A stretch of 64,000 nt of DNA from Callaeas wilsoni (GCA_013398955.1 VWPU01009679.1:334967-398966); one strand, 5' to 3'; positions 12,748 through 26,168 are shown, counted from the stretch's first letter. The notes: a model not told the origin generated them from the sequence alone. Numbers and translations: made by a program.

Positions 12748-15700
12748 AATGTAAACATTTTTAAAAAACCAAAACCTAGGGGAAAAAATTATTCCACCTA
12801 AATGAAACTTATTTTAATGCATTTCTTAATTCATAAAATTGTTTCTTTAAACAAAGAAAAAGTACTAGAACTTTAATATTTTTACTTAATTTTATTTTTC
12901 TAAATAAATTGCAAGGCATGAAGACCACCACTTGAAAAAAGATACTTCAGGGCAAACATTCTGAAAGACAAAGACAGTTCAGGATGTCAGGAGTCAAGCT
13001 CCAGTCTGCAAAGCACTTCAATGTCTGCCTAATTTTAACTCCTTGCTTTGACTCCACCTGCTCCAAATAAACACATGCTTATATGCATTGTTGCAAAGAA
13101 CTGATCCAAAGCACACAGTTAAAAATTAATTTTAATCATAGATTATAAAGCCACAAAGATCTTAGCGATTCTCTAATCTGACCTGCTGCATAATAAAGGA
13201 CAGAGGATTATCCTGACTTTATTCTAGTTCTTCATTCATGTGCTTCCAAATGCTTTTTTCAGGGCTTAGAAATCCTTTTCTTCCTCAAGTGGAAATTGTC
13301 TAGAAGATACTTAAGTTTTGTTCTCTTCTAAGTACACAGCAGACACTTGGAAAGAAAAAGCATTAAAAATGAAAATAGTATAAATCAGAACAAACTAACC
13401 ACGGCTCTTTGTGTCTCACTTTGATATCTGAAGTGCCTTTCCATATGAGATGTTATACATATATATATCAAGGTTTAGATATTTATCACCATCTATAGAT
13501 TTTTCCAAACACTCATATTTCAATTTTCAGATAGAAGCAGAGGGTTATTGATGACTTGGAATTATTCTGGTAATACCGGCTTCAAAATAATGTTATTCAA
13601 AGGATATATAGGGCTTTTCTGGCTACAAAAGATGCTCTTTCTTTGTCAAGAGACCCAAACTATGTTGATACACAATACAAAGGTATTAAAGTATTGTCAG
13701 TCCTGATGAGCCCACTGCATTTGTTTAGCATATAGCCATCATGAAAGAAATAAGAAGTCTTCTCCAAAGAACTGCTAATCTTCATCCTGGTTGTGGGGAA
13801 GATGGCCCAGCATAGTTGAGATAAGGAGCTCCAGTCCTCCCACTGTACCAGCAGCAATTTTTGCTTTGACAGGAAACAAAGACTGAATTATACCAAACAT
13901 GCTTATAAATTAAGCATGTGAGTAATTTATTCCTGGTGGAAAGCAGTAGGGGGGGTAGAAATAAATTATAATTGCTTTAGCTTTACTTAACAACTGTATG
14001 CATACTGAGATAGATACTCTACCAGCCATAATATCTATAAATTTGTAACCCAACCCTAGCAGTTACTGAGCTGACCAAAGGCAATTACTTTAGCTGCCTC
14101 CTCTAGAGTTTTGTTCTAAGGTTTTGTAGCAATCCAAGCCACTCCAATGCAGCTGATGCAGGTGGGACACATGTAACCTGCTGAACTAGCTTCTGTAAAC
14201 CATCAGGGCATCTCATATGGGACCACTGCAGCCAACTGAATCATATTCAGTATGTTAACTTTACTGTGGCCCAATTAGTGCTCCCGGCCATGCTGACAGG
14301 TTTGCCTAATAGTGTGTTTTCTATACGAGAAGCCTGGACCTCTGGTTCCCACTCATATTTTTGTTCTGAAGCTGAATAAAGTCTCTATTGAATTTTCAAT
14401 CATGTGCTAGGAGGCATAGCAGAAAACTGAACTGCTGCTGGCAAGCAGTGCACATGCACCATATGCACCAGTGAATGCAGAATCTGGCCCTTAGGGAATG
14501 CCTCTGTTGTACAAGGGTACTACAGAGGCTTGGTACACACACCAAAGTACTGGGGTTTTGTAGTCAATAGTACTCTTTAAAACAATTTGAGGGCTCTCTA
14601 CTTGTACTCACTATGCCTGTATTCCAGATGCTAGCGGGTTCTTTCCCGGCTCAGTCAGATCCTGCAGGGAAGTACAGGAAAGCTGGAAATCCGGGTGTCT
14701 TCATACACTGTGAGCCCTCTAGTGGGCTTCACTATCTTCTGTAAGCCAAAGCCATACCAACTTCAGGGACCAGCCATCAAGACATGACCCTGGCCCTGCA
14801 TTTCGACGCACCATTTTGCAAAATGAGATGGCTTGATGGCCCGTGCACAAGCCAAATGTCCATTTCAACAAGTGTGTTTCATTGCAGCTGGGGAAAAAGG
14901 ACAACTGCAACAACTCTAAGCAATTCAAGAAAACCGGTGTTTATTTTATTTTTATGTAATCAAACAAAAGGGATTTGAGAGGTTAAATTCTCTCTGTATA
15001 GTTCACAGGGACTGAAATTACAAAAGGGAAGTTTTTAACTTCCCTCCAGTTACTGGAAGTAACAGTTGTGTTCTCAGCCTTGCATCAAACCAACAGAGGT
15101 GCTGGCCCACCAGTGTTTGCTGCCTAAGAGCATTAACTGCAATCAACAACTACTGATACTGTACTACACAATGAAAGCAACTGAACTGAACTTGCAGTTA
15201 TAGGCTTTTTTAATTGGTCTTGCTAGGGGGCATTTTTTGTGCCCTTCTTTCTTTTTTCTTTGAAGCCTTAAGACGAAAATCATGAAGCAGAAAAAGCTAA
15301 TAGGAGATATCAGCAGTATATTTATTTACCTTGCTACCACTTCAGGTAATAGAATCCTTCCCCTCCCCCTGCCCCAATGTCATTTCCTCTTAATCATGTT
15401 ATAAAATCTGTTTCGTGTTGTTCAGATCAAATTGAGTCAGAGGTAAAAATAAGTAGAAGGGTCAGCAAGGGATGGGTCAGTGCCATGGGTCAATGTTTTC
15501 AGAGTAATTGGTTCTTAAAGAATGTAATCTAAATTCCTGGAAAATCAGTAGAATCTCCAAGAAAAGTCTGAGTTTGATATAATTGAACAGAAAGTATCAC
15601 AAAAATACAAATATAAGGCATCAGTCTTGAAACTAGATTCACTGCATTTTACTTATTCACTTTTCAGAGATAACATCATTTAAAGCAATAACACCTACAT

Positions 15701-16676
15701 AATACCAGGTTTTAAATATTTTTTAAAAATATTTTTTCAGGGTTCTAATTTACTCTTTGAAAAATAATACTTGTACACATTTACCAAAGAAGATTGGAAA
15801 TAATTCAATTTATTCGCTTAAATTGCACACAGCAGAGGATTCTGTTTAATTACATGTTTAAAGTACCTAGTCAGTTTGAGTAAATACAGCGAATCAAATG
15901 TAAATTAAAATACAGCAGTATATTAATAAAAATTTTATAAATAGCAGTATTTATGAAAAAAACCTCAGCAAAATCTAGACCAGCATATAACTAGAGTACA
16001 CTTTAGCAAGTATGCTATGCATATGTAAAAACACTCACAGTAATTTGTTGAAACTAAATTCATAATGGTATATCACAAAATAATCAAATTAAAATTTAAA
16101 ATTTTTGCTTGGCTTCTCCCTCTTATATTATCAAAAGTGAAGAAATTTATTTATTACTATAAAAGTACACATATGAAACAAAGGAGAATTTAAGAAAACG
16201 CTGGCCTTTGCTGCCAACAGATCAAGAGCCCTTTCCTTAACAGATAAAAACATGGTCTTTCTTTCACTATGCCTTATATGCAGTAAAAGATTTAGTACAA
16301 TTTCATGATTAGGACATTCTGATTTATAACTTTTGTTTATATTATTTCATCTTAAAAAAATACAATCTAAGAAAATACAAAAAATGTAAAAAGAATATAT
16401 CGGAAAGAAGAAACCATGAAGCAATTGATGTTGCAATAAAAGATTTTACAAATCTTGTAATGAATTTGAAGACATTAATTTGAAGTGCAAAGGATACTTT
16501 AAAGGATGAGAATTTTTTCCTGATAGATATTGTTCTGGAGGAACAAACACATGAGGAAAGAATACTAGTTTTGAATAAAGGTTAATACAGCTAACAGTAC
16601 AGATGAGTACTGGAAATACAAGAACAGTCCTTTGGGTTTGCCATGATTAATCCCAGATCAGGTATGATGTAAGATC
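12748..16676. other. Intron, no recognisable element
   Basis: AT-rich sequence, very A/T-dense from 15.6 to 16.5 kb. No repeat family or credible coding frame is seen. Confidence 0.65.
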
Positions 16677-17469
16677 TGTCCTAGTTTTGCTTGCAGGTCC
16701 CGAGCAGGGGCGCAGCCTAGAACTGCGTGGGTGTGGCTACATTGCTCTTCTATGCCACCCACTCATCCCTGGGGCATAGCTTCAGGGGGAAGAAAATGTG
16801 AGCACGCCCTGGAAGCAGCACCATTTTATTCCATTTTCTTCTGAGGGGAAGTTGCCAGGACCAGCCCTGCAGACTCCTTCCTTCGCCCGCTGCTGCCCAT
16901 CCTTTCCCTTCCCTCGGGAAGAACACGGCTCTAAGTGGCAAACACATCTGAGCCCAGGGGAGCGCTGCAGTATCAGTGCAGGAAACAGCCGTGGGGAACA
17001 GAGAGCGGTGGAGGCAAGCCCAAGCCCGGTGGAGCCCAAGCCAAGTGGAGAGGAGGAAAGACAAATACAAACCATATCAGAGCCCAGCGGTCCAGGAGCA
17101 ACTGGTGCAGCACAGACAAACTGGCTTTTGGGCAGCTTGTTCATTATTGTTTTTCATTGGCTCAGAGATGGGGAACATGAGCCATGGAGAGTGTCCAAGT
17201 GTCCACCATCTTGTCTTTGTCTTCATGGCACAGAACTAAGTCGAGGTGATGAACACCTTTTCCGTGCAAAGCACCTTCTCTTTTGTATACTTTTGTTATT
17301 AATATTGTTGCCGATACTGTGTGTTTCTCGTGCCATTATTGTTTGTTTTCAGTAAATGGTTATCTCAATCCATAGTCTCTGCCTTTGTCCCTCTCACACC
17401 TGAGAGGGTGAGGAGAAGGGGAATAGCTTATTTGGACTTTAATTCCTACTTGTTTTTTTAAGCCACAGA
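16677..17469 (+). mobile_element. Degenerate solo LTR, avian ERV (ERVL-like)
   Basis: It begins TGTCCTAGTTTTG, as avian ERVL-type LTRs do. Near its right end it holds the LTR-like segment ATGGTTATCTCAATCCATAG followed by a Ser-codon/G-rich tail, and it ends at about AAGCCACAGA in place of the family's CCACGACA. It aligns over its last 250 bases with 22.0-22.2 kb (shared GTGCAAAGCACC/ATGTAAATCACC, CTTGTATACTTTT, GTTGTTGC, TATCTCAA). No gag, pol or env lies next to it, so it is a solo LTR. The limits are approximate, and no target duplication is clear. The family name is from memory of songbird LTRs. Confidence 0.65.
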
Positions 17470-17472
17470 CCT

Positions 17473-17560
17473 AATCACAGAATCATATAGTTATAGAATT
17501 ATTAAGGTTGGAAGAGCCTTCCAAGATCTTCCGAGTCCAAACTTTGACAATAATATAGGG
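17473..17560 (-). mobile_element. CR1 LINE, 3'-end fragment
   Basis: The plus strand reads AATCACAGAATCATATAG, then AAGGTTGGAAGAGCC, then CGAGTCCAAACTTTGAC, the complement of a CR1 3' terminus. The right limit is unclear; similarity fades near 17560 but weak matches may run to about 17600. It starts within a few bases of the end of the LTR to its left. Confidence 0.75.
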
Positions 17561-19540
17561 CATAACACTGAGAAACACTGTAGTTGTGGCCTCATGTTTG
17601 CTAGGATTTGTTTCAACAAACTTCTCTGCCGTGAACTGAAGACGAAAGCATCTCAGCAACCTTCTCCATGACACCCATATGCGAGTACAAGAAGGGTAGA
17701 AGAGCCCTGCACACAGACCTCTGTGTGTAGACCTCTGTGACCTCCTTCATCAATCTCTTCTTCAGCTACATCGAAGCCATTGTTTTTTGACTATAGGACC
17801 AAAAATACCTGCTATATTGAACCTCACTATAATCTGAAACCATGGATGGCCAGTATATGAAGACAGCAGAGAACACTCCTTGGACTCTTATCTCCACCAA
17901 TTTTTACATGCATTTTACATCCCAAATCATAGCAATTACATTACTAGAAGTAACTGCAAAAATTGAAACAAAAACTATTTCCAAATACTTTTCTCATGGA
18001 GACAGTTAAACTATTTGTATTCTACTTCTCCATTCCTCTCTGTTATTCCTGATGCAAACCTCAGTAAGATGACAGTCCTGTATCAGTTCATCCTCTGCCC
18101 AGAGTAGTGAAATATATATCTGCTTTTCTTAAAGCAAATCTATAAATTAAGCATATCTGCTTAATTTACATCACTCAGTTACTTTGCTCTGGAAGAGCTC
18201 GTAGTAAGGTCCACAGGCCTGCCTGGAGGTCACACAACAATTCTCTTTGTTCATTACTAGTAACGCAAAAACTTGTCTGCATGCTCCTTTACTTCTTTCA
18301 GAAGACTTTTAGAGTGCAGTGACATAATGTACTTCCACAAAAGTAATGCTGAATGATCCCTACTATTTTACATTTCTTCACGTCTTTCAGTTTTGTATCA
18401 CACTTACCTGTAATGTGCCTGCTCGTCCACTTGTAGCAAAGCGCAAACAAGCACTCTGCAGTTTCACCAATGTCAGTGTCCAGAGCTTTCCCTTATAGAG
18501 TTGTTTCGATACTTTTCTGTATAAATGCCATATTCATCTTTGTTAGGTTTTTAAACTGTTTCCAACAGGTCTCAGTTGGAAACTGGAAACTGGAATACTC
18601 TCAGTCATCTGGACAGACACTCTGGATTACCCAAAACATGCAAAACTTCAGCTTTTTTAAGCAAACAAATTTGTGGTTCTATCTGCATGGCTATATCTAC
18701 ACTTTTCTCTCTAAAAAAACCCCAGAACTAAACAGGACTTAAATATTCTTCTTCCTAAAAAGACATGCAACATATCTTTATGGAGGCTCCACCTTCACCC
18801 TTGGGCTCAAATGGATTTTAAAAAAAAAAGCAGAGGCAAATGCCTGAAGTTATTTTACTGTGCATAATTATGAGTGATGACTGAGTAGCTGATTAATCCA
18901 AGTATAAGTACACTCATATTTCCATGAAACAGCAATACAGAATAATAAATGTTATGGACATGATCTAAAACGAAAATTATAAAAATAAAAAAGATAACTA
19001 GTACATAGAATACACCAGTTCTTTTTTCTAAGCATAAAAGGAATTAGGACTTTCAAAAGAAATTTTAAAAAACATGCCCTGGTACAGGCACAGCTTTTTA
19101 ATTGCACATAGCAAAGGTCAGTTACAACAGAAAAATTCTAATCTTGTGTAAAACTTAAGAAAATAATTTCTCATACAGAAACTGCAGAACAGTTTTTGAT
19201 CACTTCATGTGAACACTAACTATCCACCAACCAAAACAATACTCCCCACCACTATGAAAGACAGGCTGATGACCCACGACTGGGAACAGAGCATTTGTAC
19301 ACAGTGTACACTGCTCTGCTTACAATTGGGACAGGAATGCTCACATTACCTTTAATATCCAGATGACTCTGTAGCAATAGCAGTGAAGAAATTATAACCA
19401 TGAGATCAGCACTGCCAGGAAAGCCCAGAAGGTAGAGATCCCACTGGCCTCACAAAGCTCACAGTAAATCTCATGCCAACACATTTACCATATAATAAAA
19501 ACACTAAGGTTTGAAGGTTTGCATGACTCTTTTCACTGTT
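17561..19540. other. Intron, no recognisable element
   Basis: Unassigned sequence. A short direct repeat AGACCTCTGTG occurs twice near 17716-17740. The 90-codon frame at 18470-18742 has no recognisable domain. Confidence 0.6.
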
Positions 19541-19622
19541 TATTTGTGGGTGGTCTTGTGCAAGGTCAGGAGTTGGACTTTGATGATCCTTGTGAATCCC
19601 TTCCAACTCAGGATATTCTGAG
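19541..19622 (+). mobile_element. CR1 LINE, 3'-end fragment
   Basis: GGTCAGGAGTTGGACTTTGA, then TGATCCTTGTGAATCCC, then TTCCAACTCAGGATATTCTG. This is the 3' end of the CR1 subfamily whose tail reads CAACTCAGGATATTCTATG. It is short and 5'-truncated, and lies antisense to GPC6. Confidence 0.85.
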
Positions 19623-21687
19623 TGAACAGCACAAGACACCACATAAAAATGTCTGGCAGCAGATGCTTGCACCTGCAAAGTGATGGAAAGTCAGAAAAAA
19701 ATACTTTACTCAGGTGTCAAACTTAAAAGCTAAAATTGACACCGCCTACTCCAAAGGGGTTTAAGCAAACACCTGAATAATGAAAAATTTACCATATTTT
19801 ATGGCCATCAGAACATCTCCAGCTCTCCAGCTTTCTTCTGTCCTCGCTTATACTAAAGTTGTTCACCTAATGGGCGCCTCTTGACAGAAGTCACGAGGGC
19901 CCTATAATAAGCATTGTCTGCCCGATTAGAAAGATTGAGTGCCCCTGGTTTAAGGCTGTGTGTTTTACTTCACAAGTGCAGATGACTATGGGTACAGAGA
20001 CATCATGATTTCCCACAGCTTACTTGACAGGCAATAGTCACGAAGCTTTGGTGTCCTGATCCCCTGCCATCATCCCGGCATAAAAGATTCAAGACACATA
20101 GCTAAAGATTTTTTTAACTAGGTGCTTTTCTTCAAGTATTTGCAAACTTGTGAAAAATTAGAATAGTATAGATAAGAGACCATTTTAATGTGAGAATGAC
20201 AGCATTTTCCAGATTAAAGAGAAACACCAGCACATCATTATTTCTTGTTACTGCAAGATGGATAGGACTTATTTTTGGTTGCTATATAAGAAATAAGTTG
20301 ATTCTTCTAAGTGCTGATTTCTAAAGTTTCCTTATCATGAGCTTCTCTAAGGCTAACTGATATTTAAGATGTACTTGTTTGTATATGTACAACTTTTAGA
20401 TAACCTATACATAATATTGCCCAAAAGAACGATATTCTCCACTGAAATCCTAAGGTGCTTACAGCTTTTATCTGCAATATTATATTTCTACAGGAAATTC
20501 TTCCTATATCTAATGAAGGCTTCAATATTGAGATAAAAATTCTTGCTTCCAATATAGCAAATTCTAAAACAGCAATACTTTATAATGTCATCATCAAGTA
20601 CAAAGATGACTGTTCTATGTATAGAACCTGCAAGGTCATTTCACATCATAACTGGTTATCAATTTAGTATCAGCATTTAACTACCAAGTGCTGATTTTAA
20701 TTGGGAAGTTAGTTAATCATCTGGCAGTGTTTAAACAAGCTGCCAGGCTCATAAAGACAAGAATGAGCTCTCCAAGAGTAAAAAAGAAAAAATTCAGTAA
20801 CTTATTCAATATTGGCCGATGTTAAAACTTTATTTTACACAGTCTAACAATTATTTAAGTTTAAAAGAGTATATTTTAGGTTGGTAATAATATATAAAGC
20901 ATTAGGGAAAACTCATAAATGTTTCTGCAACATGAGGCATCATTACAACTGAAAATTTTGAAAACAGTGAAAACCATTGGAGAGTTCTAGATGCAGATTC
21001 TTTGTATTAAATTTAGTTATTCAGAATGATAGCAGTATTCTATCTTGCCATGTATCCCTTTGCAGGCTGTCATGTTAGGTTAAATCCACCACTTTATCCC
21101 AAGACTAATTTTGGAAGGAAACTCTATATACAGAGAAATTTATTTTATTAGAGGAGTAGTGTGCTATTTCAAAATCTGACAGTAATCATGTTTTCAGTAG
21201 ACTGACACTTAATTCCAGCATTGCTGGTGCTGCATGGCCTTGTGAAGAGGGAATAGAGATGCAAGAATAAAGGCAATGATGCTGTGGCTCTTGCATAACT
21301 TTTTCATTGGCAGAATACTTTACACAGGTGTATTTATTGCCTTGCACAGCAAGCTCTCTTTGTCACCAAGAGAAGCAAGAAAAAGTCTTTGTGTTCAAGT
21401 GATCACAGACCATCACATACAACTGATCCCGTTCAGACATCTAAAAGATGTCTAACCTCAGCCAGTCATGAAGGATTTCTCTGCATTTAGTGGAGAGTAT
21501 CTTTAGCTCATGATTCATACTGAACTAAAACTGAAACCCTAGGTGGGATGAATCACACATACTAGATGTCCGTCTTTTTCTCTCCACTTCAACTACCGTT
21601 TTAGAGAGGATGTTCACCTTTTAGGTGACCCATTATGAAATCCAGTCCAGAAGATTAGGAGACGGCAACATGATCATGAAGCAACAG
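19623..21687. other. Intron, no recognisable element
   Basis: AT-rich unassigned sequence between a CR1 end and an A-rich simple repeat. Confidence 0.6.
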
Positions 21688-21711
21688 AAAAAAATAAAAT
21701 AAATAAATAAA
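21688..21711. repeat. A-rich (AAAT)n simple repeat
   Basis: A short run of AAAAT and AAAT units following an A tract. It is low-complexity sequence with no sign of an attached SINE. Confidence 0.85.
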
Positions 21712-21779
21712 GGCAGCCAAACAAAATCTAGGAGTACCTGGACCAGAAATCAAATTGAAGAGTCTGTACTCTTTCATAA

Positions 21780-22241
21780 TGCATCCCGTTTGGAGTACTT
21801 TTACCTGAGAGCCACCTGGGTGTCTTCATTTCTGCCAAGGACAGGGTGAGGGGGCATGAGGGCATGGAGCCTGGAGCGGTGTGGGCACAGCCAAGATACT
21901 GTGTTATTCCACAACATCTTCTGTCACAGGCAGGGGCAGGAGAAAGGGACTCTCCCACTTCCAAGAAGAAGCTGCATGGCTTGCAATCGATCATGTAGGG
22001 CCTGTCCACCATTGTTTTTACTTTGTCCCAGGCTTGGTGAGCATTTTTTCCATGTAAATCACCCTCTCCTTGTATACTTTTTTTTATAATGTTGTTGCTA
22101 TTACTTTTCCTTTTCTTATCTCATTGCTTCTTGCAGTAAATTGCTCTTATCTCAACCCATAATCTCTGCCTTTTTTTCTCCCACAGGAAGGTGGCGGGAG
22201 GAGCAGCTTGTGTCTTGGAGCGTCATTCCTAAACCATGATA
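21780..22241 (+). mobile_element. Degenerate LTR fragment, same group as 16.7 kb copy
   Basis: The right half is clearly homologous to the LTR ending near 17469. Shared items in the same order are GTCCACCAT, GGTGAGCA followed by a TTTTTCCATG stretch, TCACCCTCTCC, TTGTATACTTT, ATGTTGTTGCTATTAC, GCAGTAAATTGCTCTTATCT and CAACCCATAATCTCTGCC. It ends AAACCATGATA, close to the family's AAACCACGACA. The left limit is a guess, as similarity is weak before about 21880. No retroviral coding sequence is attached. Confidence 0.6.
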
Positions 22242-24065
22242 GTGGGGTAAGCATGAAGGATAAAAAAAATGTAAGTGGGCAAAATGTGCTCATTATTTTT
22301 AAAATATGACAGTATATTTAGAAAAGGGACTGCAAAATCTTCCTACTGTAGTAGATATTGGACATGCTTATTCAGGAGGTAAGATCTAGTAATAGTGTTT
22401 TAGCAAATGTTTAAAATTCTCTTTGCCCCTCATATGCATTCCCTATATTCCTGCGAGTAGCAACAAACTATTAACAAAAATGCTTTGAAGGACTGTATTT
22501 CCATTTAAAAGCAGGTTTGCATGAGAAAAATAGTGTCTCCTCACTAAAGAATTACCAGTTTATTATACTTTTTCATGTGAAGTATCACTTTGGTGGGGAT
22601 AGGTAAAAATTAATTGTATTCTTTAGTACTAATTTTGCAATGAGGCTGTTAAAAATTTCTGCTGGATTTCTGAACTCCCCTTGGAAAACAGGAGTTTGAA
22701 GACAGAGCGGTAGAAATTAATGGTAGCTAAAAAACACTGCTTTCTAAAGGATTCGGGGAATTACTAATAACTAAATTAAAATTCTGCAAGGAAACATCTG
22801 AGAAAAGCATTTCCATGTTTACTAAAAAACATCTACCCTGTATTATGCTGAATACATTAAAAAATTATATCCCAGATCAGTGCTGGAGGACATGTGACTA
22901 TCGAATACAAACTGTGGCTCTAATATGAGCCACCTGTCCCTCTTATTCTGTCTGTCTCCAGCAATTCTTAGTAACCAAGAAAGATTTTACTTACACCAAT
23001 TTATACATGCATATCCACAGGTTAAAAGCAAGTTCAAAGGAGCTGGAAAGTGGACTAATCATTAAGAGAAACCTTGTAATAATCTTGTTACGACTGCTAC
23101 ATATTTTTATTAAGAATGATTTGGCATGCAGTAATTTTACAAATGTCTTTAACATGTAAGATACAAAAGGTTTTTTTACTGGTCTACTACTCTGACACTT
23201 TCCTAAGTGTATAAACAGAAGAAGAAATAACAGCAGTCTGCATAAAGGAAGAACATTTTTTGTATCACTTCTCTCTGTTAAATCTTGGTAAACCTATAAA
23301 AAATATGTCACAGAAAGCAACTAACTACCATGGTAAACCTTTGTAAAATTCGAAAACTCTAAATTTATAATAATCCTAATCTGAACAGCTAATCACAGTG
23401 TGAAGCTATTCTAATGTGTGTCCAGTTATAATCAGCACTATGATAAAGGCACTGTCATTAATCTTCTGTGCTATTTCTCATTATTTCTAGAGACACTGCT
23501 AAAAGCAAGTTCTTGGAGCTATTTAATGGAAATGGGAAGTTTCAGCCTTTGTATTGCTCAAAATTTTCTATGGTATTCCTTATTTTCAGGAATTTCAAAT
23601 GTTGGCAATAAATTTTCAACAAAAAATATCTTTAACCTATTATCTGGTTCAGGTTTGTTGTTTAAGTCTGCAAGAATCTTTTAGATATTCCATTCCAGAC
23701 TGAAACCAAATCAGAGAAAGGCAGAAAACATTTGCTATGCAATAGCTTTACGAATTTCTTCTCCAGTCTCATCAGATAACTCATCACTTCGCACTCTGGA
23801 GCAGCAGCAAACTGAAATGTGTCAATAAAGCTGCTTTTTGTGGTCCCTAGGAAAAAAAGTACTGCCTCTGAACAAAACACAAACTCTTCTGGAAAATTTC
23901 TCTCCTGACACACACTGTGAAAATGAATTTGACAACTAGATACTCCAAGAAGTCCCTCAGTGCCTGAATGTGCCCTCGTTCAAAGCCACTACGGTTAATC
24001 AGGACTTTAGTAGGAGATAGAAGAATAGAACAAGGAGCAATGCTTTAGAATTAAAAGAGAGTTGA
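22242..24065. other. Intron, no recognisable element
   Basis: AT-rich unassigned sequence. The 83-88 codon frames on both strands at 23.4-23.9 kb overlap each other and carry no known motif. Confidence 0.6.
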
Positions 24066-24168
24066 TTCAGACTAGATAGAAGAAAAAAAAAATTGATAAT
24101 GAGGTGGTGAAGACTCAAAGAGGTTACCCAGAGAAGTGTGGATGCCCCACACCTGGGAACATTCAAGC
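24066..24168 (+). mobile_element. CR1 LINE, inner 3'-region fragment
   Basis: GACTAGATAGAAGAAAAA, then GAGGTGGTGAAGACTC, then GAGGTTACCCAGAGAAGTG and GATGCCCCACACCTGG follow, in order, the CR1 3' UTR segment that normally reads TAGATATTAGGAAG, GGTGGTGA, TTGCCCAGAGAGGTGG and GATGCCCCATCCCTGG. The extreme 3' tail is missing, so the copy has lost its end or has decayed. Confidence 0.75.
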
Positions 24169-25080
24169 TATCTTCATCCATCCCCAACACATCTGCTCTC
24201 ATCCATAATCATCCTGGGCCTCTTCTCAGGCCTGGAGAGAGCTTGGCTCAAAATGGTCATAATTTTCCCTCTCCTCTTCCAGGCATGGAGAGCCAAGGAT
24301 AAAGATGCAAATGAACTTAAAATATTAACAAGTTTTCAAAAAGAAAAATTGGCAATGCAGCAAGAACATCACCACCAAAACTGCAAGCCTTTTTCTGGTG
24401 TTGTAGCTTTCTGTCACAATGGTACTGGCTGCTTCCTTTTCCTTTGCTCTGTACCCAGGCTCTGCTAAGCAGAGGGGATGACTTCTGCTTGGCCTCTGTG
24501 GCAGGTCAGGCTGGTAACTTGGACACAGAAATCACTGGAAGAGGCTGAAATAAACAGAATGGTCCTGTAATAATGGCTTGTACGCTGCCTAAGGACAGAA
24601 ATCTTCCAGTGCCTTGGGGTCCCACAAAAATCAGTGAGACATATATAACACAAACAGCAGTGACAGCCTGGCTCTACACTGCAAGACAGTCTTTCAGAAC
24701 ACCTCTTTGAAGATGTAAATACAGTCAACTTGGCATTGATTCAATGGGATTGTTTTTAAATGCAAAAAGCAGGTTTCAGAACCAGAACATAATGCAATTG
24801 TTTTGAAATCCAGTGCTGAAACAGTTAATATATTCTGCATTACAGTCTATAATCCAAAGAAAATAAGTGAGGGAAACAGTTGTTGACCTTCATTTATCAA
24901 CATGAATTTAAATGGTTTTTAATTTGTTCTCCACACTACAACTGGCATTTGAGAAGAAAACAACATGTGTCAAGAATATCTACCTGAAACACATTTTAAA
25001 AAAAAACATATAAAGATGACTTATTGAGAGAAAGAAAAATGTCAGGTCGAACTGATAGAAAAAAGTTTGGATAAGCAGAT
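24169..25080. other. Intron between CR1 and LTR
   Basis: Unassigned. The first 100 bases (CCTGGGCCTCTTCTCAGGCC) could be rearranged CR1, but I cannot align them. Confidence 0.55.
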
Positions 25081-26168
25081 TGTTGGGGTTTTAGTTCTCC
25101 TTTTGGGTTTTTTTTGTTTGTTTTCTCTCTTAAGGAATTTTCCCCATACGTGTTGCTAAGAGACAATAACGACTGGATACTTAACAGAGACAGAAGAAGG
25201 TTTCAGCTCAGGGGAGGGGTGCAGCTGGTTACTCTCTCTTTACCTGAGGTTTCCCATGTAGGGGAGAGATACAGTGAGATTTGAGACTGGGAAAAACGGG
25301 GTTGGGTGCAGCCCCTAGCTCTCTCTCTTGGGCTTCGGAGGAGGATAGCCGGAGCTGCGGCTTGGGGAAGGGAATTCGCTGTCACCTCCGTAATCCAGCC
25401 CGGTCCTGCTTTTTCTACCATGGGGTGAGCCTCTGCTCGTGAGAGCAGCCACCGAACTGGGAACTTATTAACATCCACCTCACTAAAATGAGGGACTTTT
25501 TCACCATCTGCCTGGGTGCTTGAGATTCAGAGCTGGGCTGCCACTGCCCCACTGCGTCTTCAGCACCGCTCCCAGCTTTCGCTACACTGCAGCCTTGCAC
25601 TCCCTGTCTGCCAAGTCCTCCCAGGGTTCCCACTGCAGCTCCAGAGTTTGACACATCTCCTCCATCACCTGGAATTTTTGCTCATCTCTGCTGTTCCAGT
25701 TTGCTGCTTCTGAGAGTCCCGCTGGGGCCCTGGGCTCGGCTGTCCCCGGGGTTTGAGCAGCGAGTCTCTCCCGTCCCGTCCCGGTCCCGCCGTCCCTCCT
25801 GCGCCCTCCCCGAGCTCGCGCCGGAGCGCCCCCTGCAGCCGCGGGGGAACCATCGCACCTGCCCTGCCCACCGGGAGCCACCAGCGCCCCTGCCGGCTGT
25901 GACCGGAACTGCGCCAAAGGGGAAAGTGCCTGCGACCCAGACGGCCGTCACTGGGTTCTGGTTCTGTTTTGCTGGTAATGCCAGCGTTGTTGTTGGTTTT
26001 TCCTCATTGGATATACTAGTAAAGAACTGTTATTCCTATTCTCATGTCTTTGCCTGAGAGCTCCTAAATTTCAAAATTATAATAATTCGGAGGGAAGGAG
26101 TTCACATTTTCCATTCCAAGGGAGGCTCCTGCCTTCCTTAGCAGACATCTATCTTTCAAACCAAGACA
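25081..26168 (+). mobile_element. Solo LTR, avian ERVL-type, about 1.09 kb
   Basis: Starts TGTTGGGGTTTTAGTTC and ends CAAACCAAGACA, giving TG...CA termini. Inner landmarks are AGGAATTTTCCCCATACG, GAGACAATAACGACTGG, TAAAGAACTGTTATTCC and ATAATAATTCGGAGGG, which I recognise from songbird ERVL LTRs. The flanking five bases are CAGAT on the left and GAGAT on the right, a target duplication with one change. The middle (about 25720-25930) is very CpG-rich, unlike its surroundings. No viral gene is present, so this is a solo LTR left by recombination. It reads opposite to GPC6. The open frames across the CpG-rich part are not genes. Confidence 0.85.

Noticed and set aside
16677..22241. A single provirus bounded by the two related LTRs
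   Set aside because: No primer-binding site after the first LTR, no gag/pol/env between, CR1 and ordinary intron inside, and high divergence between the LTRs.
25415..26057. Several overlapping open frames of 65-118 codons on both strands
   Set aside because: They lie in the CpG-rich core of a solo LTR; such frames arise from few stop codons in GC-rich DNA. No viral protein similarity.
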